NCBI RefSeq assembly: GCF_004295585.1
Contig: NZ_AP019400.1
Coordinates: 3,384,001 to 3,448,000, forward strand
Direction: 5' to 3'
Source: Cohnella abietis
GTDB lineage: Bacteria; Bacillota; Bacilli; Paenibacillales; Paenibacillaceae
DNA: 64,000 bases
Every line of letters begins with the position of its first letter. Position 1 is the first letter of the stretch. Made by a program: the position numbers and the translations under genes. This document shows, piece by piece, positions 1 to 8,654 of the stretch. The notes below the pieces were generated by a model. It ran no database searches and was not told the origin of the DNA. It worked only from the letters and a program-made list of their open reading frames with translations.

Positions 1-260
1 GAGGGCTGGATGAGGCGCGTTTGGAGGTAGATGTTCGATATTTTCGAGTAACGAGGTTGGGAAGAGGCACGTACGGAGGTAGATGTACGATATTTTCGAG
101 TAACGAGGTTGGGAAGAGGCACGTACGGAGGTAGATGTACGATATTTTCGAGTAACGAGGTTGGGAAGAGGCACGTACGGAGGTAGATGTTCGAAATTAT
201 CGAATAACGGGGTCAGGAAGAGGCACCTACAGATGTACTTGTACGATATATTCGAGTAAC
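1..260. repeat. 52-bp tandem repeat array, locus 1 (cut by window start)
   Basis: About five units with a 52-bp period; the phrase ACGAGGTTGGGAAGAGGCAC recurs at 51, 103 and 155. Each unit carries a near-palindromic core, CGATATTTTCGAG, followed by TAAC. The last unit is the most diverged. The same unit type recurs at 26754-26948 and 35132-35532. The array is intergenic, beyond the 3' end of the MFS gene, and the period is not a multiple of three. Function unknown. Confidence 0.9.
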
Positions 261-291
261 GAGCGGCAATGTTAACTATTAAGCTCACATA

Positions 292-326
292 GGGACTGCC
301 CAAATGTTCATTTGTGGGACAGCCCC
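292..326. repeat. Hairpin element GGGACTGCCC...GGGACAGCCCC
   Basis: An imperfect inverted repeat with a 2-nt loop; the inner arms CAAATG/CATTTG pair perfectly and the outer arms contain one-base bulges. It sits 42 bp beyond the stop of the MFS gene. It could act as that gene's 3' hairpin, but no T-run follows on either strand, so a REP-like or MITE-like element is equally possible. Confidence 0.5.
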
Positions 327-367
327 AAGCAATCTGAGCTAATGTAGCGATTAGGGAATAAAAAGCT

Positions 368-1882
368 TTAATTAGTGTTTCCCCGAGCTTTTGTAAGCTG
401 TGCTATGACGGCGATTATGCATGAAGCGATGACGAGAATCATTGCTGCAGCCGCAAGGACAACGGAAAATGATTTGTTAAAAGCGGTTTTTGCTATTTCT
501 ACGAGAGTGGAGCCAGTGGCAGCGGGCAGATCTCTGGCAATTCTAAGTGCTTCATCGAGGCTGTCCCGAACTACTGGCGAGACGGCTAGTCCTTCAGGAA
601 GAACAAAAGAAGCGGTATAGACGAAAGAAGACAGACTGCCAAGAAGCGCAACTCCTAAAGCCCCACCGAGCTCGAATGAAACTTCCTCAATAGACGCGGC
701 CATGCCTGCCTTTTCCACTGGGGCATTAATCATAATGGAATGAGAGGCGGCAGTCATTGCTCCCCCAAGACCTGCTCCCATAATCATTAAAGCTGTGACC
801 TGTGGCAGCATATTTCCGTTATGAACCAGCAATAGCATACCCATCCCCGAGCCGGCCACCAATAAACAGATCCACTGTACCTTCATCTTATTCGCACGAT
901 GAGATAGCAGACCGATAAGTATGCCTGAGATAAAGGAGGCTATCGGAGCGAAAATAATAAATAGTCCCGCCTCTAGGGGAGAATAGCCAAGTACAAGCTG
1001 AAGCCGCTGTGTGACGATTAATTCCATCCCAATTAGAGCGAAGCAAGACAGTAGAGCCGTTACTACCCCTGTAGTAAATCTTGGATCTCTAAATAGGGCA
1101 AAATCAATCAAAGGAGTAGCGCTTTTGCGCTGGCGGCGCACGAATAAGATTAGAGCTATGATTCCAATTACGGCAGAAATCAAACCCACTTCATAAGAGC
1201 CTTGACGTCTGCTGATTTCCTTAATCGCATACACGATACCAACCAATCCCGTCATAATTTGGACAGAACCGATTAAATCCCATGGTTTGCTCCCATTCAT
1301 TTTCCTGTTAGGGATAAGAAAGATAGCTAAGATCAGCGCGATAATAACGATTGGAATGTTAATGAGGAATACCGACCCCCACCAATAATGCTCCAGCAAT
1401 AAGCCACCAATGAGTGGACCGATCCCAGCTCCGCCAGATGAGACAGAAGCCCAAATACCAAAGGCTAGTGAACGCTCCCGCTCATCCACAAAAGTAGTTC
1501 GAATAATGGAAAGTGTTGCTGGCATCATCATGGCACCGCCGACAGCAAGCAGGGCGCGGGCAGCAATAAGTACAAGTGGTATCGGCGCGTACGCGGCAAC
1601 CAGTGAAGCAATCCCAAAGATGGCTAGTCCGATAACGAAAAGCCTTTTATGCCCAACACGATCTCCTAGTGTACCTAAGCCCGGCAGAAGACCAGCGATT
1701 ACTAGTGGGTAAATGTTAACTATCCAAAGCTTCTCCGAAGCAGTAGCAGCAAGATCATAGGTTAGAGTCGGAAGGGCCGTATACAGGACTGTCATGTCAA
1801 TAACGATTAGAAACAGTGCGCTGGACACAATTGCAAGCACTAACCAGCGTTGAAATTTGGAAAGATGATGAAGTGTAGACAT
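368..1882 (-). CDS. MFS drug-type exporter, DHA2 (QacA/EmrB) family
   Basis: A 504-residue integral membrane protein, the usual length for 14-helix DHA2 proton antiporters that export cationic drugs and biocides. The first helix carries the DHA2 signature VIDMTVLYTALP (about 27-38). Motif A, GTLGDRVGHKR, is at about 70-80, and the antiporter motif C, SGGAGIGPLIGG, is at about 149-160. The start is ATG preceded by GGAGGATT on the minus strand. The gene is divergent from the MerR-family gene at 1985, and its promoter (1940-1970) has the 19-bp spacer typical of MerR activation. That makes drug-induced expression likely. The family is clear; the substrate is unknown. Confidence 0.93.
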   Translation of the reverse strand: MSTLHHLSKFQRWLVLAIVSSALFLIVIDMTVLYTALPTLTYDLAATASEKLWIVNIYPLVIAGLLPGLGTLGDRVGHKRLFVIGLAIFGIASLVAAYAPIPLVLIAARALLAVGGAMMMPATLSIIRTTFVDERERSLAFGIWASVSSGGAGIGPLIGGLLLEHYWWGSVFLINIPIVIIALILAIFLIPNRKMNGSKPWDLIGSVQIMTGLVGIVYAIKEISRRQGSYEVGLISAVIGIIALILFVRRQRKSATPLIDFALFRDPRFTTGVVTALLSCFALIGMELIVTQRLQLVLGYSPLEAGLFIIFAPIASFISGILIGLLSHRANKMKVQWICLLVAGSGMGMLLLVHNGNMLPQVTALMIMGAGLGGAMTAASHSIMINAPVEKAGMAASIEEVSFELGGALGVALLGSLSSFVYTASFVLPEGLAVSPVVRDSLDEALRIARDLPAATGSTLVEIAKTAFNKSFSVVLAAAAMILVIASCIIAVIAQLTKARGNTN

Positions 1883-1910
1883 AGTAATCCTCCGTAAAAC
1901 TGATGATTTG

Positions 1911-1939
1911 TTGACAGGGCAGCGTGATCACGTTATTGT
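1911..1939 (+). promoter_or_regulatory. Probable promoter of the MerR-family gene
   Basis: TTGACA at 1911-1916, a 17-bp spacer, then TATTGT at 1934-1939. Transcription would start at about 1946, inside the MerR-type site that drives the divergent exporter, so the regulator could also repress itself. Confidence 0.55.
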
Positions 1940-1970
1940 ACTCTAAAGTATAGGGCAACCCTACAGTCAA
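1940..1970 (-). promoter_or_regulatory. MerR-type 19-bp-spacer promoter of the MFS gene
   Basis: Read on the minus strand: TTGACT (-35, 1970-1965), a 19-bp spacer, then TAGAGT (-10, 1945-1940). The spacer contains the dyad TAGGG-TTG-CCCTA. Over-long 19-bp spacers with a central dyad are the mark of promoters activated by MerR proteins through DNA untwisting. The divergent neighbour encodes such a protein. Confidence 0.85.
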
Positions 1971-1984
1971 GGTGGTCGGATAAA

Positions 1985-2800
1985 ATGTCTAAGGATTATG
2001 ATCAATATTTTACGACTAGTGAATTTGCTAAGGTTTGCGGTGTTACGAAGCATACGTTGTTCCACTACGATGACATTGGAATATTGAAGCCTGAGATTGT
2101 TAAAGAAAACGGCTATCGCTATTATTCTTACCTACAGTTTTTTACTTTCGACATTATTGCGGTTTTGAAGGAGACTGGAACATCGTTACAAGAGATTAAG
2201 GAATATATAAATAATCAAAATACATCGCATTTTTTATCCATACTCAAGCAAAAGCAGCAACAGCTCGTTGAAGAGCAAAGAAAGCTCGAGCGAATGAACA
2301 GTCTTTTGTTAGGTGCTATTCATAATACAGATCTTGCGCTTCATGCTACATACGGAGAGCCTTGGGTTGAAGAGTGTGAGGAACAATATTTTATTGCGAC
2401 TCGGCTTTCTAAGGAGAGCGGGGAAAAGGATTATGCACGTAAAATAGCTGCGATCTTTGATTATTGCAAGGAGCACCATATTGATTATGATTTTCCTATT
2501 GGATCGATTATCTCCAAAAGTCATGTAGAGGAAGGGGTCTATGATCCCGATTATTTCTGCAATAGGATTAGCGTTAAGCATGAAGGAGAGCTACTTTATA
2601 TTAAGCCAAAGGGAAAATATATGGTGATGAATCACAAGGGATCGCACGAAAGCTTGCCTGCATCTTATGAGAAGCTGAAGACTTATATTGCCGATAGCGA
2701 TTTTGTTATTACGGGCGACGCATACGAATATGAGCTACTTAGTTATTTGGCTGTTGGTGATCCAGACAAGTATGTTATTCAAATTGCTATCCAAATCTGA
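1985..2800 (+). CDS. MerR-family multidrug-responsive activator (BmrR-like)
   Basis: A 271-residue regulator. The N-terminal winged HTH (about 9-75) has the family pattern [20 protein letters not shown]...ILKP...GYRYYS. A coiled-coil dimerisation helix follows (about 80-110, [16 protein letters not shown]). The C-terminal half (about 120-271) resembles GyrI-like/BmrR effector domains that bind aromatic cations. The start is ATG with AAGGTGG at 1969-1975. It probably senses a toxic compound and activates the divergent MFS exporter through the site at 1940-1970. Regulator class is certain; ligand is unknown. Confidence 0.92.
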   Translation: MSKDYDQYFTTSEFAKVCGVTKHTLFHYDDIGILKPEIVKENGYRYYSYLQFFTFDIIAVLKETGTSLQEIKEYINNQNTSHFLSILKQKQQQLVEEQRKLERMNSLLLGAIHNTDLALHATYGEPWVEECEEQYFIATRLSKESGEKDYARKIAAIFDYCKEHHIDYDFPIGSIISKSHVEEGVYDPDYFCNRISVKHEGELLYIKPKGKYMVMNHKGSHESLPASYEKLKTYIADSDFVITGDAYEYELLSYLAVGDPDKYVIQIAIQI

Positions 2801-2813
2801 TGAAAACAGAAAA

Positions 2814-2833
2814 ACCGCCCATTGAAGGGCGGT
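2814..2833 (-). terminator. Intrinsic terminator
   Basis: The stem ACCGCCC/GGGCGGT has a 6-nt loop. On the minus strand it is followed by TTTTTC, so it mainly terminates the flavoprotein gene at 2883-3470. It may also serve the convergent merR transcript, although no T-run follows on the plus strand. Confidence 0.75.
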
Positions 2834-2882
2834 CACTCATAAAAAGCTTATGCATATACAGGCTTACCTATAAGAGTAGGTT

Positions 2883-3470
2883 TTAGGCAAGCTTTGATCC
2901 GAGTCGCTTTACCTTGTCTAGCCACTTAACGCGGAGCACATCTGATAAAGACTTAACAGGACCAATCTCTGTGATTCGTACAGGACTGATCCCGCAAAAT
3001 TGCAAAATATTTCGTTTCATCACGCTATGTCCAGCACGTCTGTATATTAATCGGTAATACCATGACGGGGTGTCCATTGTGACGATTAAATGCGCTGATT
3101 TACCGGTAAGAAGCTTATCCCATAGGGGAGAATTTTTACGGTATTTGAAAGCAAAGCCAGGAAGGAAGACACGATCTATAAAGCCCTTCAAAATGGCAGG
3201 CATTGCCCCCCACCATGTGGGATATACAAAGACAAGGTGATTAGCCCAGCTAATGAGCTCCTGCGCTTCTTTCAAGGAATCCTCTAGCTCAGTTCGTTGA
3301 TGGTATCCGAATTTCAGGTTCGGATTAAATTCTATTTTACTTAGATCGATGGTCCGCACCTGTGCTTTGCTGCTTAAGGCTCCTTCCATATAAGCGTCAG
3401 ACAAGGCTGAGCAGAAGCTTTGAGGAGTCGGATGCCCAGTTATTATGAGTATTTTTGCTTCCATATTCAT
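2883..3470 (-). CDS. NAD(P)H-dependent quinone oxidoreductase, flavodoxin-like fold
   Basis: A 195-residue protein of the NQO1/KefF/MdaB group, which uses FAD or FMN for two-electron reduction of quinones. The N-terminus has the nucleotide-binding start ILIITGHPTPQSFCSALSDAY. The family hallmark FVYPTWWGAMPAILKGFIDRV is at about 80-100, followed by GFAFKY. No membrane segment or signal peptide is seen, so it is cytosolic. It lies convergent with the merR gene. A role in detoxifying quinones or other electrophiles fits the drug-exporter neighbourhood but is inference. Confidence 0.88.
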   Translation of the reverse strand: MNMEAKILIITGHPTPQSFCSALSDAYMEGALSSKAQVRTIDLSKIEFNPNLKFGYHQRTELEDSLKEAQELISWANHLVFVYPTWWGAMPAILKGFIDRVFLPGFAFKYRKNSPLWDKLLTGKSAHLIVTMDTPSWYYRLIYRRAGHSVMKRNILQFCGISPVRITEIGPVKSLSDVLRVKWLDKVKRLGSKLA

Positions 3471-3595
3471 GTTCCTCCTCTAATAGTAGGCGTTATAATA
3501 GGATGTAAGGTACAACCAGCATATAATTATTTTCAAAATGATGTAATGATATTTCGCACACTAAACATGTTGATTCGCGCAAGGAGGAGCAGAGC

Positions 3596-4606
3596 TTGAA
3601 TAGTAGAGGGGTTGCCATCTCAATGGTATATCCGATCATGAAGATAATCGTTAATAAAGGCTTCGACACTGAGCTGTACTGCAAATTTGCTTCGTTCGAT
3701 CCCCAACTGCTGCAAGATGTGGATGCTCGTATCTCTGCTGAGGAATTGGAACGGTTAATGATCGTGGCAGCTAATTATACTCAGGATCATTACTTTGGCT
3801 TGCATCAGGGACAGCTCATGGAATTCGTAGATATGGGCATTCTGGGGTATGTGATGCTGCATTCGAAAACAATCGTGGATGCTCTAACCGCTTATCAAAG
3901 GTACAATGCGATTTTGTATAGTGGATTCAATCTAGAGTGGGAAATAAATGGGGAAGATGTCCTTATTCGGTTATTCTTAATACATTCCAAGCAGATGTCC
4001 CGTCATTGTGTGGAGGATATGGCCAGCTCCTTGTATCAAATGATTGGCAAACTAAGTAATCGGCCAATTTCCTTACATGAGATTGAGTTTACACATGATG
4101 CACCTGAGGATACTGGTCCCTATATGTCGGCATTCGGGATTATCCCCAAATTCGGCAGTAAGGAAAATAGCTTGCGGTTGAGCAAGGACGTTTTGAATTT
4201 TCCAGTTATGTATTCTGATATAAAGCTGCTAGGGGTATTCGAGACTATTGCACAGGAAACAATGAGAGAATTGAACCAAAATAACGTATGGTCAAATCAG
4301 GTCGTTCGTTGGATCAAGCAAAGCATGCCTTCTTTCTTTCCAACTCTACAGCAAACGGCTGAATCGTTCGGTATGAGTACGAGAGCGCTCCAGTACAAAT
4401 TAAAGGAAGAAAACACCACATATGTTGAGTTATCAACTCAAGTTCGTAAGGAGCTAGCAATGGGGCTATTAAGGAAACGGGAGTATTCAGTAGGGGATAT
4501 CGCTTATGTGCTACATTTTTCAGAGCCAAGTGCCTTTCAGAGTGCTTTTAAGAAGTGGACAGGGCTAACGCCAGGGCAATATCGTTCAAATGTAAAAGGG
4601 AAATAA
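3596..4606 (+). CDS. AraC-family regulator with arabinose-binding-type N-domain (OruR/ArgR type)
   Basis: A 336-residue protein. The start is TTG preceded by AAGGAGG with an 8-nt gap. The N-terminal 190 residues resemble the AraC_binding_2/Arabinose_bd domain (motifs such as DMGILGYVMLHSKT and HCVEDMASSLYQ). The C-terminal 100 residues are an AraC HTH with TAESFGMSTRALQYKLKEE and the end signature GDIAYVLHFSEPSAFQSAFKKW...GLTPGQYR. The next gene starts 35 bp downstream, so the two may be cotranscribed. The ligand cannot be predicted from sequence alone. Confidence 0.9.
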   Translation: MNSRGVAISMVYPIMKIIVNKGFDTELYCKFASFDPQLLQDVDARISAEELERLMIVAANYTQDHYFGLHQGQLMEFVDMGILGYVMLHSKTIVDALTAYQRYNAILYSGFNLEWEINGEDVLIRLFLIHSKQMSRHCVEDMASSLYQMIGKLSNRPISLHEIEFTHDAPEDTGPYMSAFGIIPKFGSKENSLRLSKDVLNFPVMYSDIKLLGVFETIAQETMRELNQNNVWSNQVVRWIKQSMPSFFPTLQQTAESFGMSTRALQYKLKEENTTYVELSTQVRKELAMGLLRKREYSVGDIAYVLHFSEPSAFQSAFKKWTGLTPGQYRSNVKGK

Positions 4607-4641
4607 AAGTAAGGATTATGAAGCGAAAAGGAGTGAAATCC

Positions 4642-5634
4642 ATGAGTGAAGCAACATTGTGTTTTATTGGCGCCGGATTTCACGCATCGACCAATATTTA
4701 TCCCTCAGCTATTGAAGCGGGAGCAGAAATCATCGCCATCGCAACGAGGGAGTTAGTCAGATCCCAAGCAGCGCTTCAGCGCTTCGGAAGCAAAGGCAAT
4801 GCTTATGACGATTACAGGTTGATGCTACAGCAGGAGCGCTGTGACGGAGTTATTGTCGTAGCTCAGCCCCAAGATCAGCCATCTCTTGTATTGGATTGTA
4901 TTAAAGCTGGAAAAAATGTATTCGTGGACAAGCCTCTCGGCTGGAATGCTGAGGAAGCGGCTCAAATAGCACATGCAGCCGAGCAAGCCGGCGTAGTGCT
5001 TATGGTCGGATTTATGAAGCGTTTTGCTCCAGTTTATGAGAAGCTTAAGGAACTGATCTCCGGTCAAACATTGGGCTCAGCACGTTCCTTCGAAGTAAAA
5101 TTCGCAGTAGACACGACCCCATTTTGCAAAGATGAAGAACAATTCATTAAGCTGGCCGCGATTCATATTGTTGATCTTGTTCGTCATTTATTTGGCGAAG
5201 TTTCACAAGTGGCTGGATTTTCAAACAGTCAAGATGAGTTGATCTCTCAATGTATTTCTTTGAAATTTGACAATGGTATCGTTGGTAGCCTGTATTTTTC
5301 CGGCATGAGCGCATGGTCCCGCGAAAGTGAAGGACTGCTCGTCACCTTTGATCATGGCTTTGCACACGCAGAAGATATCAATAAACTGACGATACATCAC
5401 TCCTTACAATCCAACGCATTGCCATGGCAATCACTTGCAGAGAATGACACTGTTCTTGTTCCTTCTGCCTCGGCTATGTCAGGCGGATTGAGGGATCTAT
5501 ATTTGCGAGGCTTCGTTGGGGAAATATCACATTTTATGACCTGCTGCACGAAAGGGGTTACCCCACGTTCAGGAGGTCGCGACAATATTGCCACGATGGA
5601 ATTGTGTGACAGCATCCTGTCAGCGCTGAATTAA
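4642..5634 (+). CDS. Gfo/Idh/MocA-family NAD(P)-dependent oxidoreductase
   Basis: About 330 residues. The ATG at 4642 is chosen because AAAAGGAG lies 7-8 nt upstream; an in-frame start at 4555 would overlap the upstream regulator heavily. The Rossmann motif is FIGAGFHAS (8-16). The family lysine motif (E/D)KP appears as VDKPLGWN at about 95-102, and a conserved IHIVDLVRHLFG histidine helix lies near 175. Members oxidise or epimerise sugars, inositols or related alcohols. It sits directly behind the AraC regulator, which probably controls it. A strong terminator follows at 5652. Substrate unknown. Confidence 0.9.
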   Translation: MSEATLCFIGAGFHASTNIYPSAIEAGAEIIAIATRELVRSQAALQRFGSKGNAYDDYRLMLQQERCDGVIVVAQPQDQPSLVLDCIKAGKNVFVDKPLGWNAEEAAQIAHAAEQAGVVLMVGFMKRFAPVYEKLKELISGQTLGSARSFEVKFAVDTTPFCKDEEQFIKLAAIHIVDLVRHLFGEVSQVAGFSNSQDELISQCISLKFDNGIVGSLYFSGMSAWSRESEGLLVTFDHGFAHAEDINKLTIHHSLQSNALPWQSLAENDTVLVPSASAMSGGLRDLYLRGFVGEISHFMTCCTKGVTPRSGGRDNIATMELCDSILSALN

Positions 5635-5651
5635 AAGCTCAAGTACAAATA

Positions 5652-5691
5652 AGTAGGCCACACCCGTTAATTCAGGTGCGGCCTACTTTTT
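5652..5691 (+). terminator. Intrinsic terminator
   Basis: The stem AGTAGGCC-CACC pairs with GGTG-GGCCTACT with one mismatch and is followed by TTTTTAT. It closes the AraC/oxidoreductase transcription unit. Confidence 0.85.
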
Positions 5692-5736
5692 ATACCTATT
5701 GTTATATTCTGGTCCGACAGCGATGGAGATTGACAC

Positions 5737-5751
5737 TGATAATAATTATCA
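5737..5751. promoter_or_regulatory. Fur box upstream of the Btr-like regulator
   Basis: TGATAATAATTATCA is a perfect match to the Bacillus 7-1-7 Fur consensus TGATAATNATTATCA. It lies 46 bp upstream of the AraC/binding-domain gene start and predicts iron repression. Confidence 0.93.
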
Positions 5752-5797
5752 TCTAGTATGAAGCTATAGAGAGATCATAACAGGGTGGTGCCTTGGC

Positions 5798-7414
5798 ATG
5801 CTTGCTAATGAATATGCTTCACGGACTGATGACCAGCTGCTGAGCCGCAAATGGTTCAAGCTAATGAAAATAGAAAGTGTCCTTTATAGCGGTAATTACT
5901 GGTCATTCAAAAGAGAAATTGTGGAGAGAAATCTATTCATTATAGCGACTGGAGAGCGGGACCGTGTTGTTATTGATGGACATCCCGTTATGACTTATCC
6001 AGGAATGGTATTGGCTTGCAAGCCAGGGCAACAGGTGGAGATAGGGGTATCATCGGAAGACGGACATATGCTTTATCTTCTTTATTATGAGATGGGTAGT
6101 CTGAACGACGATCGGGGAAATGAACAAATTCACAAAGACGGGCTGGATCTGTGGGAAGCAGAATGCCAGCTTCCTTCTGCTGTGAAGATATGTGAGACTA
6201 TTCTTCGTTACTGGCAAAGTGCGAATCCTGCTGAAGGAATGCACGCTCAAGCAGCTTTTCATGAACTGCTGGCCTTATTAATCGAGGGGCAGGTTACGTT
6301 GGAAGCTCTAGCTAGAGTGAAAGCGGAAATCGACCATTATTATAGTGAAGATATATCCATTGACCGTTTGGCCGCATTATCGGGTACAAGCCGGTATCAT
6401 TTAATGAGAATGTTCAAGGAACGTTATGATAAGAGCATTGTGGAGTACATTAGGGAAGTGCGGCTTCATCATGCAAAACAGCTCATGCTTGAACCAGAGC
6501 GTTCGATAGGTCAAATTGCCAGTCAGGTAGGTTTTCAGAGCGAGCATTACTTCCGGACTGTGTTCAAGAAGCAGGTTGGTATCGCCCCTGCGATTTATCT
6601 CCGAAATCGAAAACGCAGAATAGCTGCTTACAGCTGGCCGATTCTCGGACAGCTATTGCCCCTGCAAACGATCCCTTATACTGCGCCACTCGATCACTAT
6701 TGGACAGATGAATATAGCCGGAAATATAGTAGCGATGTTGTAGTTCCACTTGGTCATAATTATGAATTTAACCGCAATGCACTTCTTATGGCTAAGCCAG
6801 CCTGTATCATTGGGCTGAACAGCACGATCTCACCAGAGGAAGAAGCCAAGCTTAACCAAATTGCGCCTGTCCTGTTGCTGCCCTGGATGGAAAATGATTG
6901 GCGGACCCATCTTCGTCTGGTGGGTGACTTTCTGAATTTGGGGAATGAAGCGGAACAATGGCAGGAGCAATATGACCGGAAAGCGGCAATGATCAGAGAA
7001 AGTGTCAGGAGCATTGTTAATGAGGATAAGATACTTGTTCTGAAAATAGCTGGTGGTAGCTTGTTTATTTGGGGACGTGAAGCGATGACCGTTCTATATG
7101 ATGATTTGCAACTGACACCAGCCTCTCACGTTACGGGAATCAAATGGTATGAATCTATCGACTTAGAGCGATTGAGTGGCTGTGATGCTGATAGAATTGT
7201 CGTTAACATTGATGGGGATGCTGAATCGCAGGAGCTATGGCATTCGCTGCAGAGATCGGAGCACTGGAAAGATCTGAAAGCTACACGTAAGGGTACAATA
7301 CATATTCAGTCTGGGCATCCATCATGGGTGTACCCATGGACGGAGAATACGGCTCTTAATCATGAGCGATTTCTAGATGCTGCGCAACGTATGTTTTTGT
7401 GCGCTCAGCGCTAA
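5798..7414 (+). CDS. AraC-family siderophore-responsive regulator with substrate-binding domain (Btr-like)
   Basis: A 538-residue fusion. An N-terminal cupin-like region (about 1-165) is followed by an AraC HTH (about 175-275; ISIDRLAALSGTSRYHLMRMFKE, then IGQIASQVGFQSEHYFRTVFKK) and a C-terminal TroA-like periplasmic-binding domain (about 300-535). This is the architecture of Bacillus Btr, which binds an iron siderophore in the cytosol and activates uptake genes. The start is ATG 18 bp after GGGTGGTG. A perfect Fur box precedes it, and a siderophore-binding lipoprotein follows 100 bp downstream with its own Fur box. A likely Fe-siderophore-dependent activator of that gene. Confidence 0.92.
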   Translation: MLANEYASRTDDQLLSRKWFKLMKIESVLYSGNYWSFKREIVERNLFIIATGERDRVVIDGHPVMTYPGMVLACKPGQQVEIGVSSEDGHMLYLLYYEMGSLNDDRGNEQIHKDGLDLWEAECQLPSAVKICETILRYWQSANPAEGMHAQAAFHELLALLIEGQVTLEALARVKAEIDHYYSEDISIDRLAALSGTSRYHLMRMFKERYDKSIVEYIREVRLHHAKQLMLEPERSIGQIASQVGFQSEHYFRTVFKKQVGIAPAIYLRNRKRRIAAYSWPILGQLLPLQTIPYTAPLDHYWTDEYSRKYSSDVVVPLGHNYEFNRNALLMAKPACIIGLNSTISPEEEAKLNQIAPVLLLPWMENDWRTHLRLVGDFLNLGNEAEQWQEQYDRKAAMIRESVRSIVNEDKILVLKIAGGSLFIWGREAMTVLYDDLQLTPASHVTGIKWYESIDLERLSGCDADRIVVNIDGDAESQELWHSLQRSEHWKDLKATRKGTIHIQSGHPSWVYPWTENTALNHERFLDAAQRMFLCAQR

Positions 7415-7419
7415 CAATT

Positions 7420-7463
7420 CCGCACGATTGTGAATATACGCAAGTAAAAGCGTGCGGTATAAT
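7420..7463 (+). promoter_or_regulatory. Activator-type promoter with inverted repeat
   Basis: TATAAT at 7458-7463 has no good -35 hexamer. Directly upstream is the inverted repeat CCGCACG (7420-7426) / CGTGCGG (7451-7457). This layout suits activation by the adjacent AraC-type protein. The Fur box at 7480-7494 lies just downstream, within the transcribed start. Confidence 0.5.
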
Positions 7464-7479
7464 CCAATATGAATGATAA

Positions 7480-7494
7480 TGATAATGATTATCA
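7480..7494. promoter_or_regulatory. Fur box upstream of the siderophore-binding lipoprotein
   Basis: TGATAATGATTATCA is a perfect 7-1-7 Fur match. An additional TGATAAT half-site overlaps at 7474-7480, giving an extended site. It ends 20 bp before the ATG at 7515. Confidence 0.93.
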
Positions 7495-7514
7495 ATATCG
7501 AATTTGGAGGGAAT

Positions 7515-8603
7515 ATGAACATGCATCAAGAAGTATCTATCGTTGAAGGTCCGAGAAAGGCACGTCGCAAACAAGGTTTATTATCAACTACATTATTGTT
7601 AACCTTGGTATTTACTCTTATATTGACCGCTTGTGGATCAAATTCCAGCAATAGCAATGCAAGCGAGCAGCCTTCCTCAGCTCAAGCGACTCAAGAGAAT
7701 AATGCACCAGAGACATCCACACCAGATGTACAAGAAGAACAGACAAGGCAAGTTAAGCATGAGTACGGAGAGTCGACTATACCTGCGCACCCTAAGCGCA
7801 TTGTATCCATTGGATTGGAAGATATTTTGTTGTCACTTGATGTACCGCTCGTACAAGCTTTCAGCTCGGACGGTTATTATTTGGACAAGCAGCTTAAGGA
7901 AAAGGGGATTGCCACCAATAACTCCTTTGACATCAATGTTGAGGCGATTATGTCAGCAGATCCTGATCTAATCATTATCAATAAATATGTGACTGATGAG
8001 CAAGGCTACGAGAAGCTAAGCAAGGTTGCGCCTACTATTGGCTACATTCGTGACGACTGGCAGCAGTCGCTAAAAGATATTGGTGTTGCTCTAGGTAAAG
8101 AGGAGCAAGCAGGCGCTGTACTTAAGACTTATCAGGACAAATTAAGCCAGGCCAAAGCAAGCATCGTGCAAGCTGTTGGTGAAAATAAGACTGTAGCTTT
8201 TATTCGCCCGACAACGAAAAATGTAGAATTGGATTTTCCAGAGTGGTCTTGGACGTCCGTCCTTTATAACGATCTTGGACTAAAACCGGATGCTAAGGTA
8301 TTGGAGTTTCAGAAAAATACCGAGGACACTTGGGGCGGCACAATGCTTTCTACAGAGGCGCTTCCGCAATTAACGGCTGATTACTTATTTTTAGATTATG
8401 GTGCTTCCCTTTCCAATGAAGATGACTTTAAGCAGCAAGTCGCTCAATCAGAGGAAGTGGAAAAGCTGAATGTTTGGAAAGCTATTCCTGCTGTGAAGAA
8501 TGGGCAAGCTCATAAAGTATCAGCCCGACATTGGGCGTTATCCGGCCCAATCGCCGACAGCCTGAAGGTTGACGATGTGTTGCAGGCACTTCAAATCAAA
8601 TAG
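7515..8603 (+). CDS. Iron-siderophore ABC transporter substrate-binding lipoprotein (FeuA/YfiY type)
   Basis: About 362 residues from the ATG at 7515, chosen because GGAGG lies just upstream; earlier in-frame ATGs fall inside the Fur box. A long basic N-terminus leads to a hydrophobic segment and lipobox LTAC with the lipidated Cys at about 40. A Ser/Asn/Gln-rich linker follows, then a class III (TroA/FhuD-like) binding domain beginning IPAHPKRIVSIGLEDILLSLD. It captures ferric siderophore at the outer face of the membrane. No permease or ATPase is adjacent, so it must use a transporter encoded elsewhere, perhaps the FecCD pair at 38.5 kb. Confidence 0.92.
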   Translation: MNMHQEVSIVEGPRKARRKQGLLSTTLLLTLVFTLILTACGSNSSNSNASEQPSSAQATQENNAPETSTPDVQEEQTRQVKHEYGESTIPAHPKRIVSIGLEDILLSLDVPLVQAFSSDGYYLDKQLKEKGIATNNSFDINVEAIMSADPDLIIINKYVTDEQGYEKLSKVAPTIGYIRDDWQQSLKDIGVALGKEEQAGAVLKTYQDKLSQAKASIVQAVGENKTVAFIRPTTKNVELDFPEWSWTSVLYNDLGLKPDAKVLEFQKNTEDTWGGTMLSTEALPQLTADYLFLDYGASLSNEDDFKQQVAQSEEVEKLNVWKAIPAVKNGQAHKVSARHWALSGPIADSLKVDDVLQALQIK

Positions 8604-8604
8604 T

Positions 8605-8646
8605 AAGCAAAAAGGGCGCCCGATTATGGGCGTCCTTCTTGCTTAG
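8605..8646. terminator. Bidirectional terminator
   Basis: A long stem, AAGCAA..GGGCGCCC paired with GGGCG.CC..TTGCTT. On the minus strand the stem runs into TTTTTGC. It separates the siderophore lipoprotein gene from the convergent secreted-protein gene. Confidence 0.8.
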
Positions 8647-8654
8647 TTGAATTG

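Noticed and set aside
1..260. CRISPR array
   Set aside because: The 52-bp units are contiguous and similar along their whole length; there are no unique spacers and no cas genes.
375..1712. Plus-strand ORFs opposite the first MFS gene
   Set aside because: Shadows of the well-supported minus-strand DHA2 gene; low-complexity Arg/Ser-rich translations and no SD.
5783..5797. T-box-like GGGTGGTGCC before the Btr-like gene
   Set aside because: Only a short resemblance to the T-box core; it is better explained as the SD, and no stem I specifier or terminator precedes it.
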